From positions 1-64,000 of the forward strand of contig NZ_CANLCI010000004.1 of assembly GCF_947489035.1 (NCBI RefSeq): a stretch of 64,000 nt of DNA, in the 5' to 3' direction. Each line of letters opens with the position of its first letter. The first letter of the stretch is position 1. The stretch comes from an uncultured Ferrimonas sp. GTDB taxonomy: Bacteria > Pseudomonadota > Gammaproteobacteria > Enterobacterales > Shewanellaceae. Under the pieces are notes generated by a model, which worked only from the letters and a program-made list of their open reading frames with translations, was not told the DNA's origin and did not search any database. Below are positions 34,698-44,477 of the stretch, one piece after another. The position numbers and the translations under genes were made by a program.

Positions 34698-36929
34698 TTA
34701 ACGGCGACGAGCGTAGTGTTTCAACATGCCAGGTACATCCAAGATCAGCGCAATGCCGCCATTGGAGGTGATGGTTGAGCCGGCCATACCCGGTACGTTT
34801 TGCAGCATGGCGCCCAGAGGTTTGATCACCACTTCTTCCTGGCCAATCAGGCCATCCACTACAAACGCCACTTGGGTATTACCAATGTGCACAATCACCA
34901 CATGACCATCGCCATGACGCTCTTCGCGGCCAATCCCTTTGCACAACCACTTATCGAGGTAGAACAACGGAATGGCGCGTTCACGCACGGTAATAGAGAG
35001 CTGCCCATCAACCACGTTGGTGTTAGCCAAATCCATGTGGAAGATCTCAGACACGCACGACAGTGGCAGCGCAAAGATCTGCTCGGAAACCCGCACCATC
35101 AAGGTCGGCATGATCGCCAACGTCAGCGGTACTTTAATCTGAATAACGGTGCCTTCGCCGGGCTCGGAATCGATATCCACCGAACCGTTCAGTTGGGCGA
35201 TGCGAGTTTTCACTACGTCCATCCCCACGCCACGGCCAGAGATGTCTGAGATCTCCTGTTTGGTGGAGAACCCAGGGGCAAAGATCAGCGCATACGCATC
35301 TTTGTTCGACATCCGAGCCGCCGCATCGGCATCAAGCACCCCGCGACTGATGGCGATCTGCTTCAGCTTCTCGGCATTCATGCCGCCGCCATCGTCACGG
35401 ATAGAAAGCAGGATATGATCCCCTTCCTGCGCCGCCGACAGCAAAATGGTGCCTTGCCGTGGCTTGCCACTGGCTTCGCGCACGTCTGGCATTTCAATGC
35501 CGTGATCCACCGCATTCCGCACCAAGTGCACCAGCGGATCCGCCAACGCTTCAACCAGGTTCTTATCCAGATCGGTCTCTTCGCCTTGCAGCTCAAGCGC
35601 AATGTCTTTTTGCAAGCTACGGGCTAGATCACGTACCACCCGTGGGAAACGGCCAAATACTTTTTTGATCGGCTGCATGCGGGTTTTCATCACCCCGCCT
35701 TGCAGATCGGCGGTCACCATGTCGAGACTGGCCAAGGCTTTGGACATCTCTTCATCTTCCCGCTCTACCCCAAGGGTTAGCAGGCGGTTACGCACCAACA
35801 CCAGCTCGCCCACCATGTTCATGATCTCGTCCAAACGGGCGGTATCAACACGAACGGTGGTTTCGCCTTGCGGCAGTGCCGCTGGGGCTTTCTTCACCGG
35901 TGCGGCTTTGGCTTCCGGAGCCGAGGCTTGAGCGATCTTCTCTGCGGTTGCTGCAGCGGCAGCCAGCGGAGCAGAGACGGGTTGCGGTTGAGCCGGTGGC
36001 TGCGGCGCAGAGGCCGGAGCCACTGGCGCGGCCACAACGGGAGCAGTAGGGGCCGCTGGGATCACCGTGGGTGAATTACCGGCGCCGTGCAGATCATCCA
36101 GCAACTGCTCAAACTCATCTTCGCTGATGAGTTCTGAGCTGGTTGGGGCTGCCGGTGCGGCCTCGGCGCTGAACTGGCCTTTGCCATGCAATTCGTCCAA
36201 CAGCGATTCAAACTCGTCTTCGCTGATGTCTTCGCCACTGGCGGCAACGCTGGCTTCACTGTTGGCGACGGCCACAGCCGGGGCTGCTTCCGCTTGGCCA
36301 AACTGGCCCTTGCCGTGCAGTTCATCCAGCAGGGATTCAAACTCGTCTTCGCTGATGTCATCCGTGCTGGCATCGGTGCCATCAAGGGCACCCAACATGG
36401 TCTGATATTCATCGTTATTGATGCTGTCGATGCCACCGCCGGTGGCTATCGTGCTCGCGCTTGGTGCCGCGACAGGCGCCGCCACAGCAGCAACCGCGAC
36501 GGGCTCTGGGGCCACCGCAGGGGCGGTTGCCCCAATCGGTTCACCATCGGCAATCCGCGCCATCAAACTAACCAAGGCGGCATCGGCCGATTGCGGCTCT
36601 TGGCCGGATTGGATCGCCACAAACATGGCGTTCACTTCATCCAGCGCTTGCAGCACCACATCCATCAGCTCAGAGCTAACGGTTAGCTGGCCATTGCGCA
36701 ACAGATCAAACAGGTTTTCAGCACCATGACAGGTGTCCACCATTGGGTTCAGGCTCAGAAAACCTGCACCGCCTTTTACGGTGTGAAAACCACGGAAAAT
36801 GGCGTTAAGCAGATCTTTGTCAGTGGGGTTTTGTTCCAACTCCACTAACTGTGCCTGCAATTGCTCTAAGATCTCTCCGGCTTCCACCAGAAAGTCTTGC
36901 AAAATGTCATCATCAAAGTCGAGTGCCAT
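34698..36929 (-). CDS. cheA: Chemotaxis histidine kinase CheA
   Basis: 743 residues. P1 (1-130) carries the phosphorylated His49 in AIFRGFHTVKGGAGFL. In place of a clear P2 domain there is a long Ala/Pro-rich linker (about 130-350) with three near-identical units ISEDEFESLLDELHGKGQF (191-210, 234-253, 267-285) and a weak fourth copy (about 170-184, INNDEYQTMLGALDG). P3 dimerisation (LDEIMNMVGELVLVRNRLL), the P4 ATPase (DPLVHLVRNAVDHGIE, SIRDDGGGMN, GRGVGMDVVK) and the CheW-like P5 follow. It phosphorylates CheY and CheB and docks to arrays. In Vibrio, ParP contacts a CheA region between P1 and P3 called LID; the repeats are good candidates. Confidence 0.97.
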   Translation of the reverse strand: MALDFDDDILQDFLVEAGEILEQLQAQLVELEQNPTDKDLLNAIFRGFHTVKGGAGFLSLNPMVDTCHGAENLFDLLRNGQLTVSSELMDVVLQALDEVNAMFVAIQSGQEPQSADAALVSLMARIADGEPIGATAPAVAPEPVAVAAVAAPVAAPSASTIATGGGIDSINNDEYQTMLGALDGTDASTDDISEDEFESLLDELHGKGQFGQAEAAPAVAVANSEASVAASGEDISEDEFESLLDELHGKGQFSAEAAPAAPTSSELISEDEFEQLLDDLHGAGNSPTVIPAAPTAPVVAAPVAPASAPQPPAQPQPVSAPLAAAAATAEKIAQASAPEAKAAPVKKAPAALPQGETTVRVDTARLDEIMNMVGELVLVRNRLLTLGVEREDEEMSKALASLDMVTADLQGGVMKTRMQPIKKVFGRFPRVVRDLARSLQKDIALELQGEETDLDKNLVEALADPLVHLVRNAVDHGIEMPDVREASGKPRQGTILLSAAQEGDHILLSIRDDGGGMNAEKLKQIAISRGVLDADAAARMSNKDAYALIFAPGFSTKQEISDISGRGVGMDVVKTRIAQLNGSVDIDSEPGEGTVIQIKVPLTLAIMPTLMVRVSEQIFALPLSCVSEIFHMDLANTNVVDGQLSITVRERAIPLFYLDKWLCKGIGREERHGDGHVVIVHIGNTQVAFVVDGLIGQEEVVIKPLGAMLQNVPGMAGSTITSNGGIALILDVPGMLKHYARRR
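36075..36359 (-). repeat. Tandem coding repeats in the CheA P1-P3 linker
   Basis: Three copies of a 19-20 residue unit (DISEDEFESLLDELHGKGQF and close variants), coded at 36300-36359, 36171-36230 and 36075-36131. The first two are identical in protein. They are separated by Ala/Pro-rich spacers of 13-23 residues. Confidence 0.9.
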
Positions 36930-36940
36930 CAGGGAAACTC

Positions 36941-37666
36941 CTAAAAGCCTAAACTGGACAATAAGTCGTCCACTTCATCTTGGCCGCTGACCACGTCAGC
37001 GCGGTTATTCGCGGAAACTACTGGGCCTTCAGCCACCACCAGATCTTGCTTTTGCTCCACGGTGGCGGGTTCGCCAAACACGGTGAGCATGTCAACTAAG
37101 CTCAGTTCCACTTCACGCACCAGCTCGATCACCTTGCGGATCACCTGACCGGTTAAGTCTTGGAAATCTTGCGCCATCAACACTTGGTTAAGCAGATCTT
37201 TCAGTCGCTCAATGTCGTTGCTGGAGTCGTTCAGCAACGCATTCACATCGTGGCATAAGGTCTTGAACTGGTTCAGTTCCAATTCGCGACGCAACAGCTG
37301 TTCAAAGCGGGGCTTAACTTGGGCAATTTTGGTTTGCATCGCTTCGGCCAACGGCAAGCTTTCTTCAACCGCATCCATGGTGCGGTTGGCGGCTTGCTCG
37401 GTCATGCCAATCACATAATTCAGGCGCTCTTTGGCGTCTGGAATGTCACTGGTGGCCATTTCAGCAATGCGGTTATCCAGCTGAAAATCCGCCATGGCGC
37501 TGTGCAGCTGCCGGGTCAGTTTGCCGACTTCATCAAACAGTTGTTGATTCAGTGGTTGGCTCACTTGACGGAAAAGTTGGTTGGCACCTTCGGCATCGTT
37601 CTGTTCCAGTAACAATACCAATGCCCGCGCGTCTGCTAACGAGATCAACGCTTGTGGTTCAGTCAT
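36941..37666 (-). CDS. cheZ: CheY-P phosphatase CheZ
   Basis: 241 residues, mostly helical. The catalytic region is present (MAQDFQDLTGQVIRKVIELV, about 165-185), including the glutamine that attacks CheY-P, and the C-terminal helix DEVDDLLSSLGF is the CheY-binding tail. It follows cheY by 17 bases and precedes cheA by 11. Confidence 0.96.
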   Translation of the reverse strand: MTEPQALISLADARALVLLLEQNDAEGANQLFRQVSQPLNQQLFDEVGKLTRQLHSAMADFQLDNRIAEMATSDIPDAKERLNYVIGMTEQAANRTMDAVEESLPLAEAMQTKIAQVKPRFEQLLRRELELNQFKTLCHDVNALLNDSSNDIERLKDLLNQVLMAQDFQDLTGQVIRKVIELVREVELSLVDMLTVFGEPATVEQKQDLVVAEGPVVSANNRADVVSGQDEVDDLLSSLGF

Positions 37667-37683
37667 GAACTGAGATCCTTGTT

Positions 37684-38055
37684 TTAGTTCAGTCGTTCGA
37701 AGACTTTTTCCAACTTCTCTTTCAAAGTGGTCGCGGTGAACGGCTTAACGATGTAACCATTCACGCCAGCTTGCGCTGCCATGATGATCTGTTCTCGTTT
37801 GGCTTCGGCGGTTACCATCAGCACAGGCAGGTGTTTTAAGTTGTCATCAGCGCGGATAGCGCGAAGCAAATCAATCCCTTGCATGCCAGGCATGTTCCAG
37901 TCGGTGACCACAAAGTCGAAATCGCCATTTTGCAACATCGGCAACGCTGTCGAACCGTCATCCGCTTCTTGAGTATTGTTAAAGCCCAAATCGCGCAACA
38001 AATTTTTGATGATCCGGCGCATCGTTGAAAAGTCATCAACGATTAGGATCTTCAT
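37684..38055 (-). CDS. cheY: Chemotaxis response regulator CheY
   Basis: 123 residues from the ATG at 38055 ([15 protein letters not shown]); an upstream codon at 38088 would add 11 residues not found in CheY. Asp52 in [12 protein letters not shown] is the phospho-acceptor, with the acidic pair Asp7/Asp8, the Thr in MVTAEAK and the Lys in YIVKPF. CheY-P binds FliM and FliN at the motor and changes rotation. Confidence 0.97.
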   Translation of the reverse strand: MKILIVDDFSTMRRIIKNLLRDLGFNNTQEADDGSTALPMLQNGDFDFVVTDWNMPGMQGIDLLRAIRADDNLKHLPVLMVTAEAKREQIIMAAQAGVNGYIVKPFTATTLKEKLEKVFERLN

Positions 38056-38139
38056 GTTCTTATCCAAAGTCCCCTCCAATCGAGGCAATCAATAAGTAGA
38101 TATGCTTAGCCAGTGAGCCGCAGCTGCACTGGTCGTTCA

Positions 38140-38859
38140 TCAGGCGGGATCGGTCCACGCCTTGAGTTTCGATTTCAGCCGCACCATCGCTTGGCTGTGG
38201 ATCTGACTGACCCGAGATTCACTCACCCCAAGTACCTGACCGATCTCTTTTAAATTGAGTTCCTCGTCATAGTACAGGGAAAGCACCAAAGCTTCTCGCT
38301 CCGGCATCGATTTAATTGCGGCCACCATCGACTTTTTGAACTTTGAATCGGCTACAGCCGAAAAATTATCAGCATTGTCGTCAACGGGGCCAACCGCATC
38401 CACCGCCGTGCCCAGATCTTCAAAGCCGATGATCTTACCGCTGGAGACATCCGTCACGATGGCGTGATACTCCGGCAGCGACAGTTCAAGGTGCGCGGCA
38501 ATCTCGGCATCGCTAGGATCGCGGCCAAGCATCGACTCCAGCTCGGCGATGGCGTCATTAACCATGCGGCCATTGCGATGCACCGAACGCGGGGTCCAGT
38601 CGCCACGACGAATTTCGTCGAGCATGGCGCCACGAATGCGAATGCCGGCAAAGGTTTCAAAACTGGCGCCTTTGCTGGCATCAAAGTTACCGGAGGCCTC
38701 AAGCAAGCCAAGCATGCCCGCTTGCAATAAGTCATCCAGCTGCACGCTGGCTGGCAGCCGCGCTAAGAGGTGATGGCCAATGCGTTTAACCAGCGGCGCA
38801 TAACGGGTAACAATGGCCGCTTTATTATCAAACTGACCATAGGCAGCCGCTTTATTCAC
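38140..38859 (-). CDS. fliA: Flagellar sigma factor FliA (sigma-28)
   Basis: 239 residues from a GTG at 38859, eight bases inside the end of flhG and preceded by GGAG; a TTG one codon upstream is also possible. Sigma region 2 is seen in LQAGMLGLLEASGNFDASKG and FETFAGIRIRGAMLDEIRRG, and region 4 in LVLSLYYDEELNLKEIGQVLG with SRVSQIHSQAMVRLK. It directs late flagellar genes such as flagellin and motor or chemotaxis genes. The anti-sigma FlgM is not in the window. Confidence 0.97.
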   Translation of the reverse strand: MNKAAAYGQFDNKAAIVTRYAPLVKRIGHHLLARLPASVQLDDLLQAGMLGLLEASGNFDASKGASFETFAGIRIRGAMLDEIRRGDWTPRSVHRNGRMVNDAIAELESMLGRDPSDAEIAAHLELSLPEYHAIVTDVSSGKIIGFEDLGTAVDAVGPVDDNADNFSAVADSKFKKSMVAAIKSMPEREALVLSLYYDEELNLKEIGQVLGVSESRVSQIHSQAMVRLKSKLKAWTDPA

Positions 38860-39742
38860 CAACCGCTTCTCCGTACATGTTGCGACGCACTAAACGCTCA
38901 ACAAAGAATTCCAGATGACCGCTTGGATCTTGCGGCACCGGCCAAGACTGCACCTTGTTGGCCAGACCTTGGTAGGCGATGGCGGCAGGGCTGCGTGGGT
39001 AGGCTTGTACCACGACCTTTTGCTGCCGTACCGCTTTGCGTACGTTTTCATCAAACGGAATGGTGGCCACCAGCTCCAGCGCCACGTCTAAGAAGCGATC
39101 GGTCACTTTAGACAACTTGGCGAACAGCTCCATGCCTTCACGCAGACTGCGTACCATGTTGGCAACAATGCGGAAGCGGAACACGCCATGCTCGCGGCTA
39201 AGCAGCTTGATCAGAGCGTAGGCATCGGTGATCGAGGTGGGTTCATCACACACCACCACCAACACTTCTTGGGCGGCGCGCGAGAAGCTTAAGACCATGT
39301 CGGAGATCCCGGCAGCGGTATCCACAATCAGGCAATCAAACTCGCTTTCCAGCTCAGAGAAGGATTGGATCAATGCCGCGTGTTGCGCTGGGGTCAGCTC
39401 AACCATCCCTTGGGTGCCGGATGCGGCCGGAATGATAAAGACGCCACTTGGGCCTTCAATCAATACCTCTTCCAAGGTGCATTCGCCGGACAATACGTGG
39501 GACAAGTTTTTGCGCGCTCGTACTCCGAGCAACACATCAACGTTGGCCAAGCCGAGATCCGCATCCAACAGCAAGACCCGTTGGCCTTGTGCTGCCATTG
39601 CGGTGGCGGTGTTAATGGATACGTTGGTTTTACCCACGCCGCCTTTGCCACCGGTCACAGCAATTACTCGAGTCATTCGATCTTGTTTCTGTACCATTTT
39701 TCTTAGCCCACTTGCTTGATCTTTTAAGAACCACTTAGTCAT
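38852..39742 (-). CDS. flhG: Flagellar number regulator FlhG (FleN), MinD-like ATPase
   Basis: 296 residues. The deviant Walker A is at VIAVTGGKGGVGKTNVSINT (about 26-45); DADLGLANVDVLLG is the MinD-type second motif. The N-terminal stretch (LKDQASGLRKM) matches the DQAxxLR element by which FlhG activates FlhF. FlhG restricts flagellar number and antagonises FlrA. It overlaps flhF by eight bases. Confidence 0.96.
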   Translation of the reverse strand: MTKWFLKDQASGLRKMVQKQDRMTRVIAVTGGKGGVGKTNVSINTATAMAAQGQRVLLLDADLGLANVDVLLGVRARKNLSHVLSGECTLEEVLIEGPSGVFIIPAASGTQGMVELTPAQHAALIQSFSELESEFDCLIVDTAAGISDMVLSFSRAAQEVLVVVCDEPTSITDAYALIKLLSREHGVFRFRIVANMVRSLREGMELFAKLSKVTDRFLDVALELVATIPFDENVRKAVRQQKVVVQAYPRSPAAIAYQGLANKVQSWPVPQDPSGHLEFFVERLVRRNMYGEAVGE

Positions 39743-41147
39743 ACATCCCCACCGCTGTTTGCTGATCGGGGGTCGACGGTGGCGAGGTGCCTTCTTCTGC
39801 TAACGCACGATGTGCCAAATAGTGCGGATCGGCGGCGCGAAGGTCCTCTGGTACCCGTTGTCCATCAGTGAGATAGCATACAGGCAATTTGCTTTGAAGC
39901 AGCACACTTAGCACTTCACCAATGCTGTGTGCTTCATCTAATTTGGTGACGATGCAACCGGCCAAATCAATTCGGCGGAAACGCTCGACGGTTTCTTGCA
40001 ATACTCGGAACTGCGCCGTAGACGACAACACCAAGTACGGTCGGATCGGCAATCGTGACGATCCGGTTAACTGTTCTAACTGCTGCACCAAGCGCATATC
40101 GCGTTGGCCCATGCCGGCGGTGTCTATCAGCACCATGCGGCGGCTGCGCAGCTGGTATAGCACCTGCTCTAGCTCATCGACGTTGGCGGCACTGCGTACC
40201 GGGCAGCCCATGATCTTACCAAAGGTCATCAGCTGCTCTTGCGCGCCGATGCGGTAATTATCGGTGGTCACCAAGGCCACTTGATCAACCCCAAAGCGCG
40301 CCGCAAACCGCGCCGCCAGTTTGGCGATGGTGGTGGTTTTGCCCACCCCAGTTGGACCGACCAGCGCAATCACGCCGCCCTCGTCCCACATCGATTCGTT
40401 GGCACAGAGTAATTCATCGGCCACCAAATTGGGCAACTGCGCCAGCACTTGATGCATCTCGCCGTGTTGTGGCAGCAGTTCCGCAAAGTGATCCGCCACC
40501 TCTTTGTGGAAGCCCAGATCCCGCAACTGCTCTTTCACCATCGCCCGCACCGGCTCGGCTCGGGCGATGTCTTGCTCCATCAAGGTGGACACCTGATGCT
40601 GCAACAGCTGCCGAATCGACGACATCTCTTCGCGCATGGCGGTAATTTCCGCGGCTGCGCCACTGCTGCCGCCAGTACGCGCTGGCCGAGTTGGTGCTGT
40701 GGTCGGCTTTGGTGCCGGTGCCGCTTTGGGCTGCTCTGGCTCAAAGGCACGCTGAGCCCACTTCGGCAACGCTTGTTCCTGTTTGGTCAGCACCGCCTGC
40801 GCTTGTTTTTGCTGGCGTCGCTGCTGCTGTCGTTCCAGCAGAGCCCGTAAACCATCATTATCGGCCAAGGCTGGCTTAGGTTTAGCGGAATTTGTCGCTT
40901 GTTGGCGGCCAGAGAGGCTAACTCGGTCTTCACCCAGTGGCCGTGGCGCGGGTTCCGCTGCCGCCGTTGGCGTTACTGCCGAGCCCGCTTGGCTGGCCGC
41001 TGGGGCGTCAAAGTCGATGGCGGCGACAATCTCGACCCCGCCAGTGACCTTCTTGTTGGACATGATCACCGCATCGGCGCCAAGGACCTCTTTCACTTCG
41101 GCCAAAGCAGTGCGCATGTCTTTCGCGAAAAAACGCTTAATCTTCAA
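39735..41147 (-). CDS. flhF: Flagellar placement GTPase FlhF (SRP-type)
   Basis: 470 residues: an N-terminal B domain (MKIKRFFAKDMRTALAEVKE ... GADAVIMSNKKV), a long charged linker, and a C-terminal NG domain with GTP-binding G1 at ALVGPTGVGKTTTIAKLA, VLIDTAGMGQRDMRL and CIVTKLDEAHSIGEVLSVLL. FlhF recruits the first flagellar parts to the pole. It is between flhA and flhG, as in other polar flagellates. Confidence 0.97.
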   Translation of the reverse strand: MKIKRFFAKDMRTALAEVKEVLGADAVIMSNKKVTGGVEIVAAIDFDAPAASQAGSAVTPTAAAEPAPRPLGEDRVSLSGRQQATNSAKPKPALADNDGLRALLERQQQRRQQKQAQAVLTKQEQALPKWAQRAFEPEQPKAAPAPKPTTAPTRPARTGGSSGAAAEITAMREEMSSIRQLLQHQVSTLMEQDIARAEPVRAMVKEQLRDLGFHKEVADHFAELLPQHGEMHQVLAQLPNLVADELLCANESMWDEGGVIALVGPTGVGKTTTIAKLAARFAARFGVDQVALVTTDNYRIGAQEQLMTFGKIMGCPVRSAANVDELEQVLYQLRSRRMVLIDTAGMGQRDMRLVQQLEQLTGSSRLPIRPYLVLSSTAQFRVLQETVERFRRIDLAGCIVTKLDEAHSIGEVLSVLLQSKLPVCYLTDGQRVPEDLRAADPHYLAHRALAEEGTSPPSTPDQQTAVGMYD

Positions 41148-41169
41148 CTTCTATCTCCGAAATTCTGGC

Positions 41170-43269
41170 TTATTGGCCGACCGACTGAACGATCTTAATC
41201 TGTTTGTCGTCTGGGATCTCTTGGTAAGAGAGCACCCGCAGCGCAGGAATGGTGTGCTTCACAAAGCGCGACAGGGTCGTACGCAGTAAGCCCGAGGTTA
41301 ACAGCACCGCAGGTTCGCCCACCATCTCCTGTTTTTGCGCCGCTTCGCGCAGGGATTTTTGTAACCGCTCGGCCAATCCTGGTTCTAAGCCACCGTTTTC
41401 ACCATTGCTGGCTTGCAGTGACTGGTGCAGGATCTGTTCCAACTCTGGCGCCAGCGTGATCACTGGGATCTCATGCTCTGGGCCATTGATTTCTTGGATA
41501 ATTAACCGTTTCATCGAGATCCGAGCGGCGGCGGTTAACACGTCAGGATCTTGGCTCTTAGGGCCATACTCCACCAAGGTTTGCACCAAGGTGCGGGTAT
41601 CGCGAATGGGCACGCCTTCGTTCAACAGGTTTTGCATCACCTTGACGATCACCCCCAGCGACAGGATCTCTGGCACCAAGCCTTCCACCAGTTTCGGGGT
41701 ATTCTTGGCCAAGATATCCAGCAGTTGCTGCGCTTCTTCGTAACCCAACAGCTGGGCCGCGTTATTGCTTAGCAACTGCGACAAGTGAGTGGCCACTACG
41801 GTGGAGGCATCCACCACGGTGTAACCTAAGGTTTGAGCGTAATCGCGCTGGCTGGGGTTGATCCACACCGCTTCCAAGCCAAAGGCGGGATCGGTGGTGG
41901 GCTGCCCTTCCAACTGACCGAACACTTGGCCGGGGTTGATCGCCAGTTCGCCGTCGTGGCGGATGTCGGCTTCCCCAATCACCACCCCCATTAAGCTGAT
42001 GCGGTACGTGCTGGGGCCTAAATCGAGGTTGTCGCGAATGTGCACCGGCGGGATCAAAAAGCCAAACTCTTGCGACAGTTTCTTACGCACCCCTTTGATG
42101 CGCGACAGCAACTCGCCGTCTTGGCCTTTATCCACCAAGGGGATCAATCGGTAGCCCACTTCCAAGCCGATGATATCAACGTGATTAACGTCGTCCCACA
42201 CCAGCTCTTTCGGTTCTTTATTTAACACTTCACTGCCGCCTTTGGCCGCCAGTTCAACTTGTTCGGCTGCCGCCTGCTTGGCTTGCTTGTGGCTCCACCA
42301 GCCAAACACGCCAATGCCCACGCCCAGCGACAAAAACGACAGGTGTGGCATGCCTGGCACCAACCCCATCACAATCATCACGCCAGCACAGATCGCCACC
42401 ACTCTAGGGTTAGAAAGCATCTGCCGTGACACTTCCGCGCCCATCTGCTGCGATTCATTTTGACGGGTGATGATGATGGCGGCACCGATGGACAGCAACA
42501 GCCCTGGGATCTGCGCCACCAAACCGTCACCGATGGTCAGCAAGGTGTAAATTTCAATCGCTTGACCAAAGCCCAAATCATGCTGAGCCATGCCAATCAC
42601 AAAACCGCCCAAGATGTTGAGCGCCAAGATCAGCAAACCGGCGATGGCATCGCCTTTAACAAATTTTGAGGCACCGTCCATCGAGCCATAGAAGTCCGCT
42701 TCGCGGGCCACATCGGCGCGGCGTTCACGGGCTTGTTCTTGGTTGATCAGGCCAGAGTTTAAGTCGGCGTCAATCGCCATCTGCTTGCCGGGCATGGCAT
42801 CCAAGGTAAAGCGGGCGCTTACTTCGGAAATGCGCCCAGCGCCTTTGGTGACCACCACAAAGTTGATGATCACCAAGATCAGAAACACCACCAAACCCAC
42901 GGCGTAGTTGCCGCCGATCACCACCGAGCCAAAGGCTTCAATCACCTTACCGGCCGCATCGGGGCCTTCGTGGCCATGCAATAACACCAAACGCGTTGAG
43001 GCCACGTTCAGCGCCAAGCGCAGCAAGGTAGCCACCAGCAAAACCGTTGGGAACGCAGCAAAATCGAGGGGGCGCAGGGTATAGACAGACACCAGCAACA
43101 CCACCAGCGCAAGGGCGATGTTAAAGGTGAACAGCATGTCCAACAGCATTGCCGGCATCGGCAAGGTCACCATCGCCAAAGCGGCAATAACAACAAGCGG
43201 GGTTGCGAGCCCGCGAATGTGGCTGGCGCGGTTCTGGTAGATCGAACCGAAGGTGGCTTTTAAATTCAT
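41170..43269 (-). CDS. flhA: Flagellar export gate protein FlhA
   Basis: 699 residues. Eight membrane helices (about 20-330) hold the FHIPEP signature region (RISEVSARFTLDAMPGKQMAIDADLNSG, here split for length: RISEVSARFTLDAMPG and KQMAIDADLN). The cytoplasmic half binds chaperone-substrate pairs and forms the nonameric ring below the gate. It is the first gene of the flhA-to-DUF2802 unit and has a sigma-54 promoter 34 bases upstream. Confidence 0.98.
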   Translation of the reverse strand: MNLKATFGSIYQNRASHIRGLATPLVVIAALAMVTLPMPAMLLDMLFTFNIALALVVLLVSVYTLRPLDFAAFPTVLLVATLLRLALNVASTRLVLLHGHEGPDAAGKVIEAFGSVVIGGNYAVGLVVFLILVIINFVVVTKGAGRISEVSARFTLDAMPGKQMAIDADLNSGLINQEQARERRADVAREADFYGSMDGASKFVKGDAIAGLLILALNILGGFVIGMAQHDLGFGQAIEIYTLLTIGDGLVAQIPGLLLSIGAAIIITRQNESQQMGAEVSRQMLSNPRVVAICAGVMIVMGLVPGMPHLSFLSLGVGIGVFGWWSHKQAKQAAAEQVELAAKGGSEVLNKEPKELVWDDVNHVDIIGLEVGYRLIPLVDKGQDGELLSRIKGVRKKLSQEFGFLIPPVHIRDNLDLGPSTYRISLMGVVIGEADIRHDGELAINPGQVFGQLEGQPTTDPAFGLEAVWINPSQRDYAQTLGYTVVDASTVVATHLSQLLSNNAAQLLGYEEAQQLLDILAKNTPKLVEGLVPEILSLGVIVKVMQNLLNEGVPIRDTRTLVQTLVEYGPKSQDPDVLTAAARISMKRLIIQEINGPEHEIPVITLAPELEQILHQSLQASNGENGGLEPGLAERLQKSLREAAQKQEMVGEPAVLLTSGLLRTTLSRFVKHTIPALRVLSYQEIPDDKQIKIVQSVGQ

Positions 43270-43302
43270 ATAACGACTGCGAATTGACGTACTGCACTAT
43301 GA

Positions 43303-43318
43303 TGCAATAAATAGGCCA
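43303..43318 (-). promoter_or_regulatory. Sigma-54 promoter of the flhA-flhF-flhG-fliA-che operon
   Basis: On the minus strand TGGCCTATTTATTGCA matches the -24/-12 consensus TGGCAC-N5-TTGCA, with GG and GC exactly 12 bases apart, shortly before flhA. Confidence 0.8.
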
Positions 43319-43331
43319 CTAATAATATCGT

Positions 43332-44477
43332 TCAGGACTCAGATGGATCGATTTTGAGCTCATTTGGGATCTCAAGCTCGGTCGGCAACGCCGTTGGGCG
43401 GCGACCACGGCCAGATTGGAACTGTTTTAACTGGAAAACATACGCCAAGATCTGCGCCACGGCCGTAAACAATCCCTCAGGGATGGGTTTATCGATCTCT
43501 GTCGAGTGGAATATCGCCCGAGCCAAGGCGGGAGAGGATACCACGGGGATCTCATATTCCCGTGCAATTTCCCTGATTTTTAACGCGATTTCATCGTTAC
43601 CCTTGGCCACCATCAGCGGCGCAGCATTCACCGACTTATCGTACTTCAATGCCACCGAATAGTGGGTTGGGTTAACCACCACCACATCGGCGTTGGGCAC
43701 TTCCGCCATCATCCGTCGTTGCGCCATCTCCCGCTGCAACTGGCGAATGCGCCCTTTCACTTCCGGCTTGCCTTCGGTTTGCTTGTATTCGTCTTTGATC
43801 TCTTGCTTGCTCATTCGCAGCTGTTTGCTGTGGTTCCAGATCTGATACGGGGCGTCAATAATCACGATGATCAGCAGCGAACAGCACAGCAACACGAACA
43901 GCTCTAACAGCAGTTCCACCGAGTTGCGAATGGCGCCCGCGGGAGAGCCGGTAGACAGCTGCAAAATGTGCTCGAAATTGGCGCTTAACAGTAAGTAAGC
44001 GCTGATGGCGATCACCAAGAATTTGGCGATGGATTTCACCAGTTCAACCAGCGCCTGCACCCCAAACATGCGCCCAAACCCTTTAATCGGGCTCATCTTA
44101 TTGGCTTTGGGCGCGGCCGCACTCCAACTGAAACTAAAGCCACCCAAACCGATGTTGCCAATAAAACCGGCGATGGTCAGGGCAACAATAAAGGCCAACA
44201 ACGGAAACGCCATTTCCGCCAACACCCCTAAAAACACCTGGCCAAATTCCACCCCGCCGAAGATCTCGGCGCGGCTCATCTGAAACTGATTTTTAGCAAC
44301 CTGCAGCGCGGCGGTGGCAATGTCTTCCCCCATCGCCATCATCGCGACGGCGGCGGCCACTAATACCGATGCGGTGCCTAACTCTTTTGACCGCGGGACT
44401 TGGCCTTTCTTTTTGGCCTCCTCCCGCCGCTTGGGCGTCGCTTCTTCTGTTTTTTCTTGATCGCTGTCGGCCGCCAT
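43332..44477 (-). CDS. flhB: Flagellar export switch protein FlhB
   Basis: 381 residues: an N-terminal basic tail (EKTEEATPKRREEAKKKGQV), four membrane helices, and a cytoplasmic domain with the self-cleaving NPTH site (VVVNPTHYSVALKYD, about 266-280). Cleavage switches export from rod/hook to filament proteins. It follows fliR with no gap. Confidence 0.98.
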   Translation of the reverse strand: MAADSDQEKTEEATPKRREEAKKKGQVPRSKELGTASVLVAAAVAMMAMGEDIATAALQVAKNQFQMSRAEIFGGVEFGQVFLGVLAEMAFPLLAFIVALTIAGFIGNIGLGGFSFSWSAAAPKANKMSPIKGFGRMFGVQALVELVKSIAKFLVIAISAYLLLSANFEHILQLSTGSPAGAIRNSVELLLELFVLLCCSLLIIVIIDAPYQIWNHSKQLRMSKQEIKDEYKQTEGKPEVKGRIRQLQREMAQRRMMAEVPNADVVVVNPTHYSVALKYDKSVNAAPLMVAKGNDEIALKIREIAREYEIPVVSSPALARAIFHSTEIDKPIPEGLFTAVAQILAYVFQLKQFQSGRGRRPTALPTELEIPNELKIDPSES

